Assembly (NCBI RefSeq): GCF_030272615.1
Contig: NC_081415.1
Span: 101,596,796-101,660,795 of the forward strand
Reading direction: 5' to 3'
DNA from: Cryptomeria japonica
Lineage: Eukaryota > Streptophyta > Pinopsida > Cupressales > Cupressaceae
Length of the DNA stretch: 64,000 bases
Under the pieces are notes generated by a model, which did not search any database, was not told the DNA's origin, and saw nothing but the letters and a program-made list of their open reading frames with translations. How positions within the stretch are numbered: the stretch's first letter is position 1; each line of letters starts with the position of its first letter. Both the position numbers and the translations under genes were made by a program. Shown piece by piece: positions 47,316-59,695 of the stretch.

Positions 47316-48057
47316 TTTCCAATGCCTTTCTTGTCTCCTTTAATCTTTTTCAAGTTATCAATAATCTCATCTTTCAACCATTCACAAACATCAATCATTG
47401 CATTGTTGTTTACCATCTCATAAGCACTGTGTATACAGAGACTAGAAACATAATTTAGCCTATTTGCATGAGTGGCCTTGTATCCTAGCACCATACTTAA
47501 AAATCTCACATTTGTATCCTTAATATCATTACTCTATGTGATCTACTGTCAGATGTTTCTTCGGTTAGGCTTGCCACCATTTTCTTGGGAATCTTCTTTG
47601 TCTTATCGGGTCTATTACCAGATTAGGGTAAACTTGTAACTACCCTAATTGCTTCTTTGGTAATTTTGCAAATTGATTCCAGCCATATGAACTCTCCATG
47701 AACTCTACTTAACACAATTCTGACAACCTCCTTAAGGAATACAGAGAAGTTCAAATTACCAACAAAACCTAAGGTTTCCACAATCTTGTGATCCAGTTTA
47801 ATAACTCCTTGCTCATCAGTTATAACCTCATCATACATTTTCTTCAAATCCTCAGATCCTAGATCATTTATATTGCAATGTATGTAAATCCTAGGGTCTT
47901 CAGCAAATGCTACACCTTTAGGAATTTTTTAAAATGCCCCGATAGAGTCATCTTGTTTAGCAATTTTGGGAATTATCTTAAACACGAGCCTAGGTCTCTT
48001 AATGTTCTCGACAATGGTAGGGTTTGTAATAAACTTGGGAATAGAAGAAGAAGCCAT
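47316..48057 (-). pseudogene. A3 second ORF, N-terminal fragment
   Basis: Starts at the ATG at 48057 in the same context as A1 and A4. Reads IPKGVAFAEDPRIYIHCNI, VHGEFIWLESICKITKEAI and MVLGYKATHANRLNYVSSLC. It breaks off after KGDKKG. A frameshift near 47560-47620 separates two open pieces (47623-47847 and 47291-47509). Confidence 0.7.
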
Positions 48058-48360
48058 TGAAAAATACCTTTTACTATCTAAAAATATTCTGAATATCTGA
48101 AGAAATCACTTTGCACCTTTGCCTTGAATGCCTTCACTCAGTTTTCACGCTCTTTGATAATTTGAATGTTTGGTGAGTCAAAAATGAGGGAAATTCGATG
48201 ATTTATAATGACATATCTTCCACCAACTACATTAAATTCTCATCGGTTAAGTGAAAACTTAACACATCTACCGGTAAAGAAGAAATCCATCTTCTCACCA
48301 TCAACCGAGGGTAATCTGCATGATTTTAAACTTGTTGCAATACCCCCAATGGGTTACTTC

Positions 48361-49473
48361 TCAGTTGGATGAAAAATCTCCTACCAGTGGAGAATTACTC
48401 TATTCTACCGGTGCAGAGACAGTTTCATCAACTCTCTGGTCTGTATTCTTAATCCATTGTTTTGAAAATTCTTTCTTTACTTCATCTACCTTTTCTTTGC
48501 CTTTCAAACATGATCCTTTATTGTTAGTCGGTGAAGTCTTGCTTCTACAAAATTTTAAAATATGTCCAATTTTGTTACAAGCATAACAAGTTACATTATT
48601 CCTCTAAATAGCCTTTCCATATCCTACACCGGTTTGTGTTATGCATTGATTACATAAGTGCTAAAATCTTCCACAAACATAGCATTTCACATTCATTTTG
48701 CAATTTTCTGAATTATGACCAATTTTGTTGCATTTGGAACATTGACTAGTGGGTGCATTAATATTCTCATTATTTCTAAGTCTACACTAATTTTCTCTAT
48801 GACCATACTTTTTACAATTAAAGCATTTCCCATTAAACTTATAAGCATTAGGTTGTCTTGCAGGTTTACTATGATCATGATTATTTGCAGTACCAGAACT
48901 TTCTCGAATCTTAAATACAAGTCCAATAGTATCTCCATTAGGATTTTGACTCTTCATCATGTCATCAAGCTCCTCTAAACTTTTCTTGAATTCGTCTTTG
49001 TGTTTATTTTTCGTAGCCAACTCATTTTCCAGAATTCCCATTTGTCTCATAAGCTCAGTTTTATCATGTTGCATGTGAATCAGATCCATCTTCAGCATAT
49101 CATTTTCATGACTAAGTCTCATATTTTTATTTCCAGCATCATTAAGTCTCCTAGGCAAGTCTTCTTAATTCTTATTCCTATCTTCAATATCTTTACATAA
49201 CCTCATGGTCATATCTTGCATTTCATTCTTCTTATTATTGTTTTCTTGTCTCAACTTGTTTGCAAGTTCTCTAAGAGTTTCTTTTTCATCATCATCTTTC
49301 TGCATCTTCTCATGAAGTTCTTTTCTTTTATTTTGTGCTATAGAAAATTGCTCCTGAAGTCCTTTGATGAATTCCTCTGCAATCCTCAGATCATCTTTAA
49401 GTTTGATATTCTTCAATTTATCTACATCAAAATATTCAAGAGCTCCTTCCAACTATTTTCTTAAGTTCTCCAT
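48361..49473 (-). pseudogene. A3 gag-like protein
   Basis: Coiled coil (49165-49452 open), then knuckle region with CFNCKKYGHREN intact in part. Several stops interrupt the other knuckles. It ends with a TGA at 48361 in the SSSN context. Same organisation as A4. Confidence 0.7.
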
Positions 49474-49529
49474 CTATACCGGTGTCAGAATCTTCCTCAA
49501 TCTATTAGGCTTTTTCAAATAGAGGACCA

Positions 49530-49542
49530 AGCTCTAATAACA
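49530..49542 (-). promoter_or_regulatory. decayed primer-binding site of A3
   Basis: The minus strand reads TGTTATTAGAGCT, a mutated version of TGGTATCAGAGCC, two bases from the shared LTR. Confidence 0.6.
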
Positions 49543-49544
49543 AT

Positions 49545-50369
49545 TATTAGAATCAATAACAGTCCCAAAGACACTGAGAGGAGGGGGGGGTGAATCAGTG
49601 TCTAATCGGTTTGCAAAATATTTAAACTTATTTAAAACTTTGCAACTCAAAACAATGTATCGGTAAATAAGGATTAATGTAGTAAATAAGAATAACAAAG
49701 ACAACATAGATAACACACCATAACACAAGATATGTAATGAGGAAACCAGGTGTGGGAAAAGCCTCAGTGGGATTTGTGACCCACAATATTCACTCACTGG
49801 CCAATGAATAAATATTACTTACATGAGGGGCCTGAACATGCAGGAAGGCCAATAGCCTAGAGCTTACTGCTCAACTACATAATAGAAGTCTCACTGACTT
49901 ACAAAATGGATTATTAAAATTTAATACAATGTACTGCTCCAATTAGCATCAACTATGCCAGGTTCAGTATCGGTTTAAGCTCGGTCTATAACCAAAACCT
50001 TGTTGTCCTTATACAAAATTCTTCTATCAATTTTGCATCATATCATTCCTCTTTCATCACACTCCAAAATGACCTACAAGACTTCATACATATATGAGTC
50101 TTTTACAATATACCAAGTTGGCTTACAGAAAGATAATTATATTACAATGAAAGATATTTCCATGTTGGCTTGAGTGGCGGTATACTATTGCCGATGTAAT
50201 CTGATTGTTGGTGAAAGTGTCTGCTGATGCCGGTGCTTGTCGGTGTATGTAGAAATCTTAATGTCGGTGAATGCTAATCGGTTGCCTATTAGGTTGTCAA
50301 TCATTTTGTCATCAATGAAAACACTACCATTCTTATAAACCATTCTCATAAGAGTATAGAATGCCAACT
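49545..50369 (-). repeat. LTR shared by A3 and A4
   Basis: 825 bp. The PPT box on its right makes it the 3' LTR of A4, and the PBS on its left makes it the 5' LTR of A3. Terminal bases are mutated (TATTAG start, CAACT end). The U5 stem-loop is perfect: AGACACTGA/TCAGTGTCT at 49569-49603. Confidence 0.85.
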
Positions 50370-50540
50370 ATCTCCCCCTTTGGCATTGATGGCAACACTC
50401 ATGAGAAAATCCAAAAACTGTTATCCAAAATTTGATATCCAAAAACATGTGCTCCCCCTGAGCAAATGATCTCCACTGAAAAATCTGAAAGATGCATTTT
50501 TCTCCCTTACTACTCCCCCTTTGGCATCAATGACAAAGGA
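50370..50540 (-). promoter_or_regulatory. A4 polypurine tract and reiterated purine boxes
   Basis: ATCTCCCCCTTTGGCATTGATGG at 50370-50392 (plus strand), GCTCCCCCTGAGCA near 50451 and ACTCCCCCTTTGGCATCAATG near 50511-50531, in the same order and spacing as in A1 and A2. Confidence 0.65.
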
Positions 50541-50639
50541 TGTCATAAATGATAAAAAAGAGTACCAAAATGTTACCTCAAAGTTTGTAACTAGTTGGTT
50601 ACAATCTAAAAAATGTCTACCAAAACCAAATTCAGACTT

Positions 50640-53600
50640 TGCATGAAGTTGTTGTTGTCGGTAAGAATTGCCTTAGTCTGCTGGATCATACCGGTGAGAT
50701 AGTGCATTTGGTGCTCTGGTGATCTTTCTCCCTAAATTGTAGCCTTAGATAATTCTACCCTTTATGTAATAAGACTGTCCAATTTTGGACCAAGCTTACA
50801 TTTTAGTTCCCAGGCCTTAGAGCTTATCTTTGCTTTTTCTTTTTTCAAGTTTCTCCAATTTTTCTTCAAAAACTGTCATTTCCTGCTAAAAAAACTGACA
50901 TAAGATCAGAAGAGCCTATCATATTATCTGCTATGTCATCAATATCTTTCTATGTCTTCTCTATCTCGTTGTCAATATCCTTAGTTAGTTGGTGTGGTTT
51001 ACATTCTTCTTTGTACAACTCCTTATACTCCAAAATTGTAGAATTAAGTATCGGTAATAATGTATTCAGATGATCGGTACAATTCTTTATTGTGTTTTCA
51101 AAGAATGCATTTTTCTCTTTATCAACTCTTTCCTTTATTGTATCCTCATTGACCTTTTCTATTGTTATAACATTATCAACAATATATTTGGATAATGTGT
51201 CCAATTTACCTAAAGAATCTTTGACATGGTCTACCGGATAGTTAGGTGCAATTATTTTCAAAATGGGTAGAGTTTTGTCAATTTCCTTATATGCCAATGC
51301 ATTACAATCTATTATCCTTTTAATAGAATCCAACAAAACTTCAGTAATATTGGTCAGTCTGGATTCACCTATAGATGTGCTTGGTGCCATAGATGTCAGA
51401 CCAATTACCTTTATTATATCCTTCTGATTGCCTTCCAATGGATCTGTCTGAGTTTGAATTTCTATTGTAGATGGTTTCTTAGTATGTGTAACTATCGATT
51501 GAGTGGTCTCAACATGAACTTCTACCTCAAGTTGTTTTCCAGGTATTGGTTGCTTTGTGTGTGTTGGTTGCTCAATTTCCTGAGTATCAACAATTTTTAC
51601 TAGTGACTCAGTTTCATTACTTTCCTTATGAATTTCCTATACTTTATCCACTTGTACCTCTGCAATCTCAGTATCCATCACTATATTTACATTTTGTGCA
51701 TCTACATTCATTATAAATAGTATCTCTGATTCAGGATTTGTATCATCAGTCATGCCTTCTGTACCTGTGACCGGAGGATTAGCTTCATCGACCGGTGAAG
51801 TAGAGGTTAGAGGGGTGTCTTGTACCGTTGGAGGGATGTTATCAGTTATCTTGATAGGAGGTACACCACCTACCTTACCTTTCCCTTTATCCTTTTGATA
51901 TACTTTGAATCTCTTTTCTATTTTATTCTTATTTATTTCCTCTTGTTTTTCTTTCTCCACAAATAATATATCCCAGTGATTAGTAGTCTCATAAGCAATC
52001 TCTTTCACTCTTCCTGCCATCAAGCTCACTTGTCGGTTCCCGCTAAAAAAAATGGACCGATTTACTTCAGATATCAATTCATCAATTTCTTCTCTTGAAT
52101 TAACTGGATGTATAGCTAGAATTTTTTCAATTTTCAGTTTCTTATCCAACTCCATTACTGCCATCTTTTTTGCTTCCAATCTTCTATAGAGTTCATTCGG
52201 TAAATAATCCACAACTTCAATCAAAACCTTCTTATATATGTCCCAGTGTAAAATAATTCTTTCCTCAATACTTTACCTGTCAGAATCATTAAATGTATTA
52301 TACAATTTATGCACATTAGTCAAATTTCCATCTTCAGTTATTTCATTCAACAAATCATTCAAAGAAGGGGTAACCAGTTGTTGTTTCTTCTTTGGTGTTA
52401 GCTTCTTGGGTTGTTCCCTTACTGCTTGTTTCTTTCTCAAGGTCCTTTTTCTCTTAGGTAAAGGAGAGGGTATTGGTGAAGGTTTTCTCTTCCTCCTTTC
52501 AACTTTTTTAAATTTTGGTGCCTTATCACTGTCAGTTCCAGAAGATGTCCTAATCGGTGACACATGTGCTTTCGGTTGTAATCCTTCAATCTCACTGGTT
52601 GTTATACCGCTTAAGTTCATGACATTTTCTTTTAACTCACTTACCTTCTTAGAAGAATCTCTTATGCATTTTTCTCTCTTCTTTCTTTTCTTTAGTAGAT
52701 TTACATCACACTCAATGGTCTCAGCAATACCAAAGAATTTTTCTAATGGTTGTTTCGGTGCATCCAGCAAAGCTTTAGCATATGTCTCTAGAATAGTAAG
52801 ATCTACTTCATATCCCATCTCGGTGACCCAAATAATCCTAGGGAGTACTGCCTCCATCCGTGTCTCATCTGTTTTGATAACAAAAAAAATTTCTTTGTCA
52901 TATTTATCTACTATACTCTTTGGTAACCTTTCTCTATCTATCATCTTAGCTTTGAAAGTCTTGAAATACTCAGAAATGTTATTCTCATAGTTTGATCCCA
53001 TACCAGTGAAAGCTTCTAGATTTTTCTTACCTACTAGGATGTAATATGCAAAGTCCTTGTGACCAATACCTGATATTTCCTTAACAAAGTACAACATCAA
53101 ACATACCAACAGATTTCCAAAATAGAATGTTCCTTTCTTGTCTCCTTTAATCTTTTTCAAGTTATCAATAAGCTCATCTTTCAACCATACACAAACATCA
53201 ATCATTTCATTATTGTTTACCATCTCATAAGCACTGTTTATACAGAGACTAGAAACAAAATTTAGCCTATTTGCATGAGCGGCCTTGTATCCTAGCACCA
53301 TACTTACAACTCTCACATTTGCATCCTTAATATTATTTACTCTAAGTGATCTATTGTCAGATGTTGCTCCGGTTAGGCTTGTCACCATTTTTTGGGAATC
53401 TTCTTTGTCTTATCAGGTCTACTACCGAATGAGGGTAAACCTGTAACTACCCTAATTGCTTCTTTGGTAATTTTGCAAATTGATTCAAGCCATATGAACT
53501 CTCCATGGACTCTACTTAATACAAGTCTGACGAACTCCTTAAGGAATACAGGGAAGTTCAAAATACCAACAAAACCTAAAGTTTCCACAATCTTGTGATC

Positions 53601-53864
53601 TAGTTTAATAACTCCTTGCTCATTAGTTATAACCTCATCATACATTTTCTTCAAATCCTCATATCCTAGATCATCTATATTGCAATGTATGTAAATCCTA
53701 GGGTCTTCAGCAAATGATACACCTTTAGGAATGTTTGAAAATGCCCAGACAGAGTCATCTTGTTTAGCAAATTTGGGAATTATCTTAAACACAGGCCTAG
53801 GTCTCTTAATGTTCTTGATAATGGTAGGGTTTGCAATAAACTCAGGAACAAAAGAAGAAGTCAT
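50640..53864 (-). pseudogene. A4 second ORF, unassigned large protein
   Basis: Starts at MTSSFVPEFIANP (53864). Open pieces are 53864-53382, 53388-52273 (371 aa, the longest), 52224-51637 and 51438-50950, then a decayed tail. The second and third pieces are in one frame, separated by a stop. Motifs match A1 and A2: DPRIYIHCNI, VHGEFIWLESICKI, MVLGYKAAHANRLN and FYFGNLLVCLMLY. Then come WVTEMGYEVD, a K/R-rich segment (RRKRKPSPIPSPLPKRKR), PNELYRRLEAKK, KDKGKGKVGG and a C-terminal coiled coil. Four colinear copies plus A3 establish this as a real family protein; function unknown. Confidence 0.78.
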
Positions 53865-54152
53865 TGAAAAATACCTTTTACTATCACAAATTATTCTGAA
53901 TATCTGAATAAATCACTTCGCACCTTCGCTCAGTTTTCGCACTCTCTAATAATTTGAATGTTTGGTTAGTCGAAAATGAGGGAAATTCGATGATTTATAA
54001 TGACATATCTTCCACCAACCACATTAAATGCTCACCAATTAAGTGAAAACTTAACACATCTACTGGTAAAGAAGAAATCCATCTTCTCACCATCAATCAA
54101 GGGTAATTTGCATGATTTTGAACTTGCTGCAATACCCCCAAAGGATTACTTC

Positions 54153-55265
54153 TTAGTTGGATGAAGAATTGCCTACCGATGGAGAATTACTCTATTCTAC
54201 TAGTGCAGAGAGAGTTTCATCAACTCTCTAATCTCTCTTCTTAATCCATTGTTTTGGGAATTCTTGCTTTACTTCATCTACCTTTTCTTTGCCTTTCAAA
54301 CTGGATCCTTTATTGTTAGCTAGTGAAGTCTTTCTTCTACAAAATTTTGCAATATGTCTAATCTTGTTACAAGCATAATAAGTTACATTATTCCTCTAAA
54401 TATCCTTTCCATATCCTACATTGGTTTGTGTTCTACATTGATTAGATAAGTGCCCAAATCTTCCACAAACATAGCATTTCACATTCATTCTGCAATTTTC
54501 TGAATTATGACCAATTTTGTTGCATTTGGAACGTTGACTAGTGGATGTATTAATATTTTGATTATTTCTAAGTTTACACTAATTTTATCTATGACCATAC
54601 TTATTACAATTAAAGCATTTCCCATTAAACTTATAAGCATTAGGTTGTCTTACCGGTTTACTGTGATCATGATTATTTGCAGTACTAGAACTTTCTCGAA
54701 TCTCAAATCCAAGTCCAATAGTATCTCCATTAGGATTCTAACTCTTCATCATGTCATCAATCTCCTATGAACTTTTCTTGAATTTGTCTTTGTATTTATT
54801 TGTAGTAGCCAACTCATTTTATAGAATTCCCATTTGTCTCATAAGCTCAATTTTATCATGTTGCATGTGAATTAGATCTGTCTTCAGCATATCATTTTGA
54901 TGACTAAGTCTCAGATTTTCATTTGCAGCATCATTAAGTCTCCTAGTCAAGTCTTCTTCATTCTTCTTCATGTCTTCAATATCTTTACATAACCTCATGG
55001 TCATATCTTGCATTTCATTCTTCATATCATTGTTTTCTTGTCTCAACTTGTTTGTAAGTTCTCTAAGAGTTTATTTTTCATCATCATCTTTCTGTATCTT
55101 CTCATGAAGTTCTTTTCTTTTATGTTGTGCTATAGAAAAGTTCTCCTGAAGTCCTTTAATGAATTCCTTTGCAATCCTTAGATCATCTTCAAGTTTTATA
55201 TTCTTCAATTTCTCTACATCAAAATCTTCAAGAGCTCCTTCCAACTATTTTCTTAAGTTCTCCAT
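54153..55265 (-). pseudogene. A4 gag-like protein, decayed
   Basis: Starts at the Met at 55265 and ends at the TAA at 54153 in the SSSN context. One clear coiled-coil piece is open (54819-55046). The knuckle region is recognisable on the minus strand at about 54340-54640, but stops interrupt it and some Cys codons are lost. Confidence 0.7.
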
Positions 55266-55321
55266 CTGTACCAGTGTCAAAATCTTCCTCAAGTTGTTAG
55301 GCTGTTTCAAATAGAGGACCA

Positions 55322-55334
55322 GGCTCTGATACCA
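55322..55334 (-). promoter_or_regulatory. primer-binding site of A4
   Basis: The minus strand reads TGGTATCAGAGCC exactly, two bases inside the 5' LTR. Confidence 0.85.
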
Positions 55335-55336
55335 AT

Positions 55337-56144
55337 TGTTAGAATCAATGACAATCCCAAAGACACTGAGACAGAGATGAATCACTGTGTAACCAGTTTG
55401 CAGAATATTTAAACTTATTTAAAACTTTGCAACTCAAAATAGTGTACTGGTAAATAAGAATAATAGAGATAGCATAGAGAACACACCATAACACAAGATA
55501 TTTAATGAGTAAACCTGGTGTGGGAAAAACCTCCATGGGATTTATGACCCACAATATTCACTCACTGGCCAATGAATAAATATTACTTACATGAGGGGCC
55601 TACACATGCAGGAAGGCCAACAGCCTAGAGCTCACTGCTCAACTACAAAATAGAAGTCTCACCGGCTTACAAAATGGATGAATAAATCCAATACAATGTA
55701 CTGATCCAATCAGCATCAACTATGTCAGGTTTAATACTGGTTTAAGCTTAATCTATAGCCAAAACCTTGTTGTCCTTATACAAAATTCTTCTATAAATTT
55801 TGCATCATATCATTCCTCTTTCATCACACACATCACACTCCAAAATGACCTACAAGACTTCATACATGTATGGGTCTTTTACAATATACCAAGTCGGCTT
55901 ACAAAAAGATAATTATATTACAATAAAAGATATTTCCATGTCGTCTTGAGTGCCAGTATACTATTGCTGATGTAATCCGAATGCTGGTGAAAGTGTCTAT
56001 CAGTGCCGGTGCTTGCCTGTGTATGTAGAGATCTTAATGCCAGTGAATGCTAGTTGGTTGCCTATCAGTTTGTCAATCAGTTTGCCATCAATGACAACAC
56101 AACCATTCTCATAAACCATTCTCATAAGAGTGTAGAATGCCAAC
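55337..56144 (-). repeat. 5' LTR of A4
   Basis: 808 bp, TGTTAGAATCAATGAC...GTAGAATGCCAACA on the plus strand. The U5 G-run has decayed to GAGACAGAGATGAA and the right stem arm is mutated. TTTGCCATCAATGACAAC near 56083 is the U3 half of the PPT/U3 inverted repeat. Confidence 0.85.
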
Positions 56145-56224
56145 ATATAGTATAGTTGGAGAAGATGTAGGAATAAGAGGACAAGTGGACTCAAGGCCTC
56201 CTAAGATATAGGGATGTTGGAGAG
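56145..56224 (-). other. remnant between A4 and the copia element
   Basis: A short stretch that probably continues the minus-strand gypsy LTR at 62881-63330, from which the copia insertion separates it. No gene. Confidence 0.4.
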
Positions 56225-56261
56225 TGTTAATTTTGTAATGTCGATCATACTATTTCATTCT

Positions 56262-56300
<39 letters not shown>

Positions 56301-56701
56301 TTTGATTACATATACTAATATTTTAACATTAACTAATGATAAATAAAACCAAAGTTAACTTATCGTGTTTGACCAACAGTTACACCGTTCATGGTATCGG
56401 GTGGTAAAGTGATTCTCAAACAAGTCGCACTCCTTCCGATCGGGTTAAATAGTGACTAGTTTATATAATATGGTGAGAGGTACGTAGGGAAGAGATGTGT
56501 CTTCCCACATGGGAAGACACATCTCTTCACTATGTAACCCCTCATCCACTTATATTGTATGCTTACATTAAGAAGGATGCAAAAACCAAAATTGATAAGT
56601 GTGGTGCATCTTTAAAACATGCTATAGCAGATAAAATACAACTTTCAAATCATATCTCCATCTCTTCTATTTTGATCACAAAATTTTGAAATAACTTAAC
56701 A
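56225..56701 (+). repeat. 5' LTR of copia element
   Basis: 477 bp, TGTTAATTTTGTAATG...ATAACTTAACA. It contains a (TA)n run of about 17 units (56265-56298), a TATA-like TTATATAATATGG (56461) and a 40-bp palindrome. It differs from the 3' LTR mainly by the longer TA run. Confidence 0.9.
56489..56528. repeat. near-perfect 40-bp palindrome in copia LTR
   Basis: Arms GAAGAGATGTGTCTTCCCA and TGGGAAGACACATCTCTTC are perfectly complementary over 19 bp with a 2-bp spacer. They lie about 20 bp after a TATA-like box. In the 3' LTR (62663-62702) the same structure has a single mismatch. Confidence 0.9.
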
Positions 56702-56713
56702 TTGTATCAAAGC
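56702..56713 (+). promoter_or_regulatory. primer-binding site of copia element
   Basis: TTGTATCAAAGC directly after the LTR, a two-mismatch version of TGGTATCAGAGC. Confidence 0.65.
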
Positions 56714-56800
56714 AAAGTTAAGGAAGATCATATTAAAATTCTGTAACGATCTCATAAGCTTTCACCAAGCTCTTCCTAAGATCACATTCTCATAATCCTA

Positions 56801-57640
56801 ATGGCAACCAGAGTTAGGTTTGAAGATAGATTAGATGGAGCATCAAATTTTGTATCTTGGAAATTTAGGATCATGCTTGTTTTGAAAGAAAATAAAATTG
56901 ACTCCCATGTCAAAAGTGAAATTCCTGAACCCTATGATGATACATAGAAAATTCAGTGGAGCAAGGACAGTGAGAAGGCCCTTAAGATAATTGTGGATTC
57001 AGTAAGAGACCACATTGTACCAATCATTTCTAAATATGAGATGGCCTTTCAGATGTTCAAAGCACTAGCTGGCATTTATGAAATCAACAACACTAGGAGG
57101 GTTCTCACCCTAAAGAATCAACTACACCATATAAAGATGAATAAAGGAGAAAGAGTTGCATCCTATTTCTTGAGGATCACTGAGCTTAGGGATCAAATAT
57201 CCACTATTGGACATGTAGTAGACAACAAATAACTTTCTATGATGGCCTTAAATGGGCTTCCTACCTCATGGGAATCATTCATTCATGGAATCAGTGCTCG
57301 TTCTAAATTTCCTAAGTTTGATAGATTAAAAACCGATTGCATTCAAGAGAAATCTTGACCTGTCATAAGAGGAATAAAACAAAACAATGGTAATGAAGAC
57401 ATTCAAGTTATAAACTCTAATTCCCACAAGAAAGGAAAGAAGAAGAACTATAAGAGAAAGAGGGACAACTCAAATGGGAAGAGGTCTTCAAAGAAGAAGA
57501 GAGACATTTCTGAAGTACAATATTTCAAATGTGACCAATATGGACACTATGCAATGAAGTGTCCAGACAGGATCAAACAACAAGCTTCAATGACAAAAAT
57601 TAAGAAAGGGAGTAATTCCAAGAAGCTAGCCTTCTAGTCA
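56801..57640 (+). pseudogene. copia Gag
   Basis: Starts at ATG 56801 (MATRVRFEDRLDGASNFVSW), the usual copia Gag opening. Continues with a UBN2-like region (ALKIIVDSVRDHIVPIISKY, LKNQLHHIKMNKGERVASYF). After KKGKKKNYKRKRD comes one CCHC knuckle, YFKCDQYGHYAMKCPD (first Cys lost). In-frame stops occur near 56946, 57230, 57357 and 57636, but there is no frameshift. Gag packages the element RNA. Confidence 0.8.
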
Positions 57641-59695
57641 GCCCTCTCTAGTCAAGTCACCCCCAGTTTCAACACATGGGTGATTGACAGTGGAGCATCT
57701 TGAAACATCACTAGATTTCATGAGCACCTAGATACACTTGTGGAAATTTCAAATGAAGAAGTGACAATTGGTGATTACTCAAATTATCTAGTTATGGGAA
57801 TAGGAACCTGCAATATCAACCTAAAGTCAGGCATATCCCTACAGCTGATTGTAGGTCCATTTGTACCTGGTATAAAGAGAAACCTTGTCTTAGTTTCTGC
57901 ACTTGAAGATAAGGGTTACACATTAACCTTTATGGAAGGAAAGGTACTTTCTTGGCTAAAGAAATCCACCATCAAGAAAGCCCACACCATTGGAGTAAGA
58001 CAAGGGATCCTCTATAGACTTTGCACCACTCCACCTCTAGCCTTGATTCATGAGACTCCAGATTCGAATGAACTTTGGCATAGAAGATTAGGGAACCTTC
58101 ATTTCCATGCCCTACCTAAGATAGAGAAGATGGTGATTGTCTTACCCAAGCTAAGTCAAAAATCTAAAGGAGCCTGCAAAGGTTATGCCTTGGGAAAGAA
58201 TAATAAAGGGTCTTTTAATTCTAATAATAGTAAATCCAAAATTGTATTAGAATTAGTTCATTCTGATTTATGTGGACCCATGTTTGTACCCTCATTAGGG
58301 AGATTTTTATATTATGTAATATTTGTAGATGATTATTCTAGGAAGACCTGGATATATTTTCTGAGGTACAAAGAGTCTCAAGAAATCCTTTCTAAATTTA
58401 AGGAATTTAAAGCTCTTGCAGAAAATATGACAGGTAAGAAAATCATAACCTTAAGAACAGACAATGGGGGGGAATAAACTTCTAATATATTTAAAGATTA
58501 TTGTATAAATGTTGGGATTAAGAGGGAGTTAATTGTACCTTATAACCCATAACAAAATGGGGTAGCTGAAAGAAAGAATAGGACTATAGTAGAAGCTACT
58601 AGGGCTATGTTGTTTGACCAAAATATAGAAACCTCATTTTGGGCTGAAGCATCTAGGATAGCTATGTACATTCAAAATAGATGTCCTCATTCTCTTCTTG
58701 ACAATAAAACCCCTGAAGAAGCCTTTACTGGCAACAAACCTGACATAAGTCATTTCTAGATCTTTGGGTGTCCAATCTATATTCATGTCCCCAAAGAAAA
58801 GAGGTCAAAGTTAGAACCTTCTGGAAAGAAAGGAGTATTTGTTGGGTATAGTGAAACCTCTAAAGCCTACAAAATATACATACTTGGTCAAAGACAAATT
58901 GAACTAAGCAGAGATGTCATCTTTGAGGAAGACATAGCATTTAGGAGGTCCAAACGCTCTAATGAATTAGAACACCAAGATCCTCCTACAAGCTTGGATG
59001 AGGATTCCACCCTTGAGATTCAGAGGGAGACCCCTGAAGATGTTGAGCATGAAGTTCAAGGCTTACCTTTAGAAGAAAATTATCCCAAAACTAGGAAGAG
59101 ATCACTTTGGGCTAAAAAGATGCTTCAAGAAGTTGAAAATTATTCTTCTCCAAAGGAGACCTTTAGAGAAAGTAAGAGAACTAACCTATTTTTCACTTAT
59201 ACTGCCTTGATGAGTGAGATCATTGATGCATAACCTTCATGTGTTGGAGATGTGCTCAAGCATCAAGTTTGGAAAGATGCTATGTTAGAAGAGTATCAGT
59301 CAATTCTGAAAAATGATGTCTGGGATATTCTACCTAGGCCTAAAAGAAAATATGTGGTATCTTCTAAATGGCTCTTCAAAATCAAGCATGCAAAAGATGG
59401 CAACAATGAGAAGCACAAAGCAAGGTTTGTTGCCAGAGGTTTCTCATAGAAAGAAGGTATTGACTATGAAGAGACATTTTCTCCTGTTTCTAGATACACT
59501 CCTGTCCGAGCATTTTTCGCTATTTCAGCATCTAAAGGATGGAAAGTCCATCAAATGGATGACAAGACTACTTTTCTAAATGGTAAGATTGAAGAAGAAG
59601 TTTATTTGGAGCAACCTGAAGGTTTGGTGATTCATAAGGCTGAATCATGTCTACAGATTAAAGAAAGATATTTATGGACTGAAATAGGCCCCTAG
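57641..59695 (+). pseudogene. copia Pol: protease, integrase, first part of RT
   Basis: Same frame as gag. Protease: WVIDSGAS (about 57678). Integrase: HRRLGNLHFHALPKI with CKGYALGK (second Cys of the CxxC pair changed to Tyr), catalytic-core HSDLCGPM, FVDDYSRKTWIY and NGVAERKNRTIVE. RT: KYVVSSKWLFKIKHAKDG, KARFVARGFS and MDDKTTFLNG. A one-base shift occurs near 59650, just before the YRLKKDIYGLK block. Stops replace Q in the PQQNG, GFSQ and GLKQAPR motifs. Confidence 0.88.

Larger units (their letters stand above)
47316..49544 (-). mobile_element. A-family element A3, truncated body
   Basis: The body runs from a PBS next to the LTR at 49545 through gag to the middle of the second ORF. It stops abruptly at about 47316, within the DELIDNLKKIKGDKKG segment. 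It shares the 49545-50369 LTR with A4, making an LTR-body-LTR-body tandem. By eye its gag region is roughly 85-90% identical to A4. Confidence 0.75.
49545..56144 (-). mobile_element. A-family element A4, complete
   Basis: 5' LTR 55337-56144, PBS, gag, second ORF, PPT and 3' LTR 49545-50369 (6.6 kb). The 3' LTR doubles as the 5' LTR of A3. The right flank is TATAG (56145-56149). The matching left flank cannot be found because A3 is truncated. It belongs to a distinct subfamily (LTR starts TGTTAGAATCAATGAC, about 810-825 bp). Confidence 0.85.

Noticed and set aside
52238-52990. 250-codon plus-strand open frame
   Set aside because: It is antisense to the A4 second ORF, whose minus-strand frame has conserved motifs in four other copies. 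The plus frame is leucine/serine-rich shadow.
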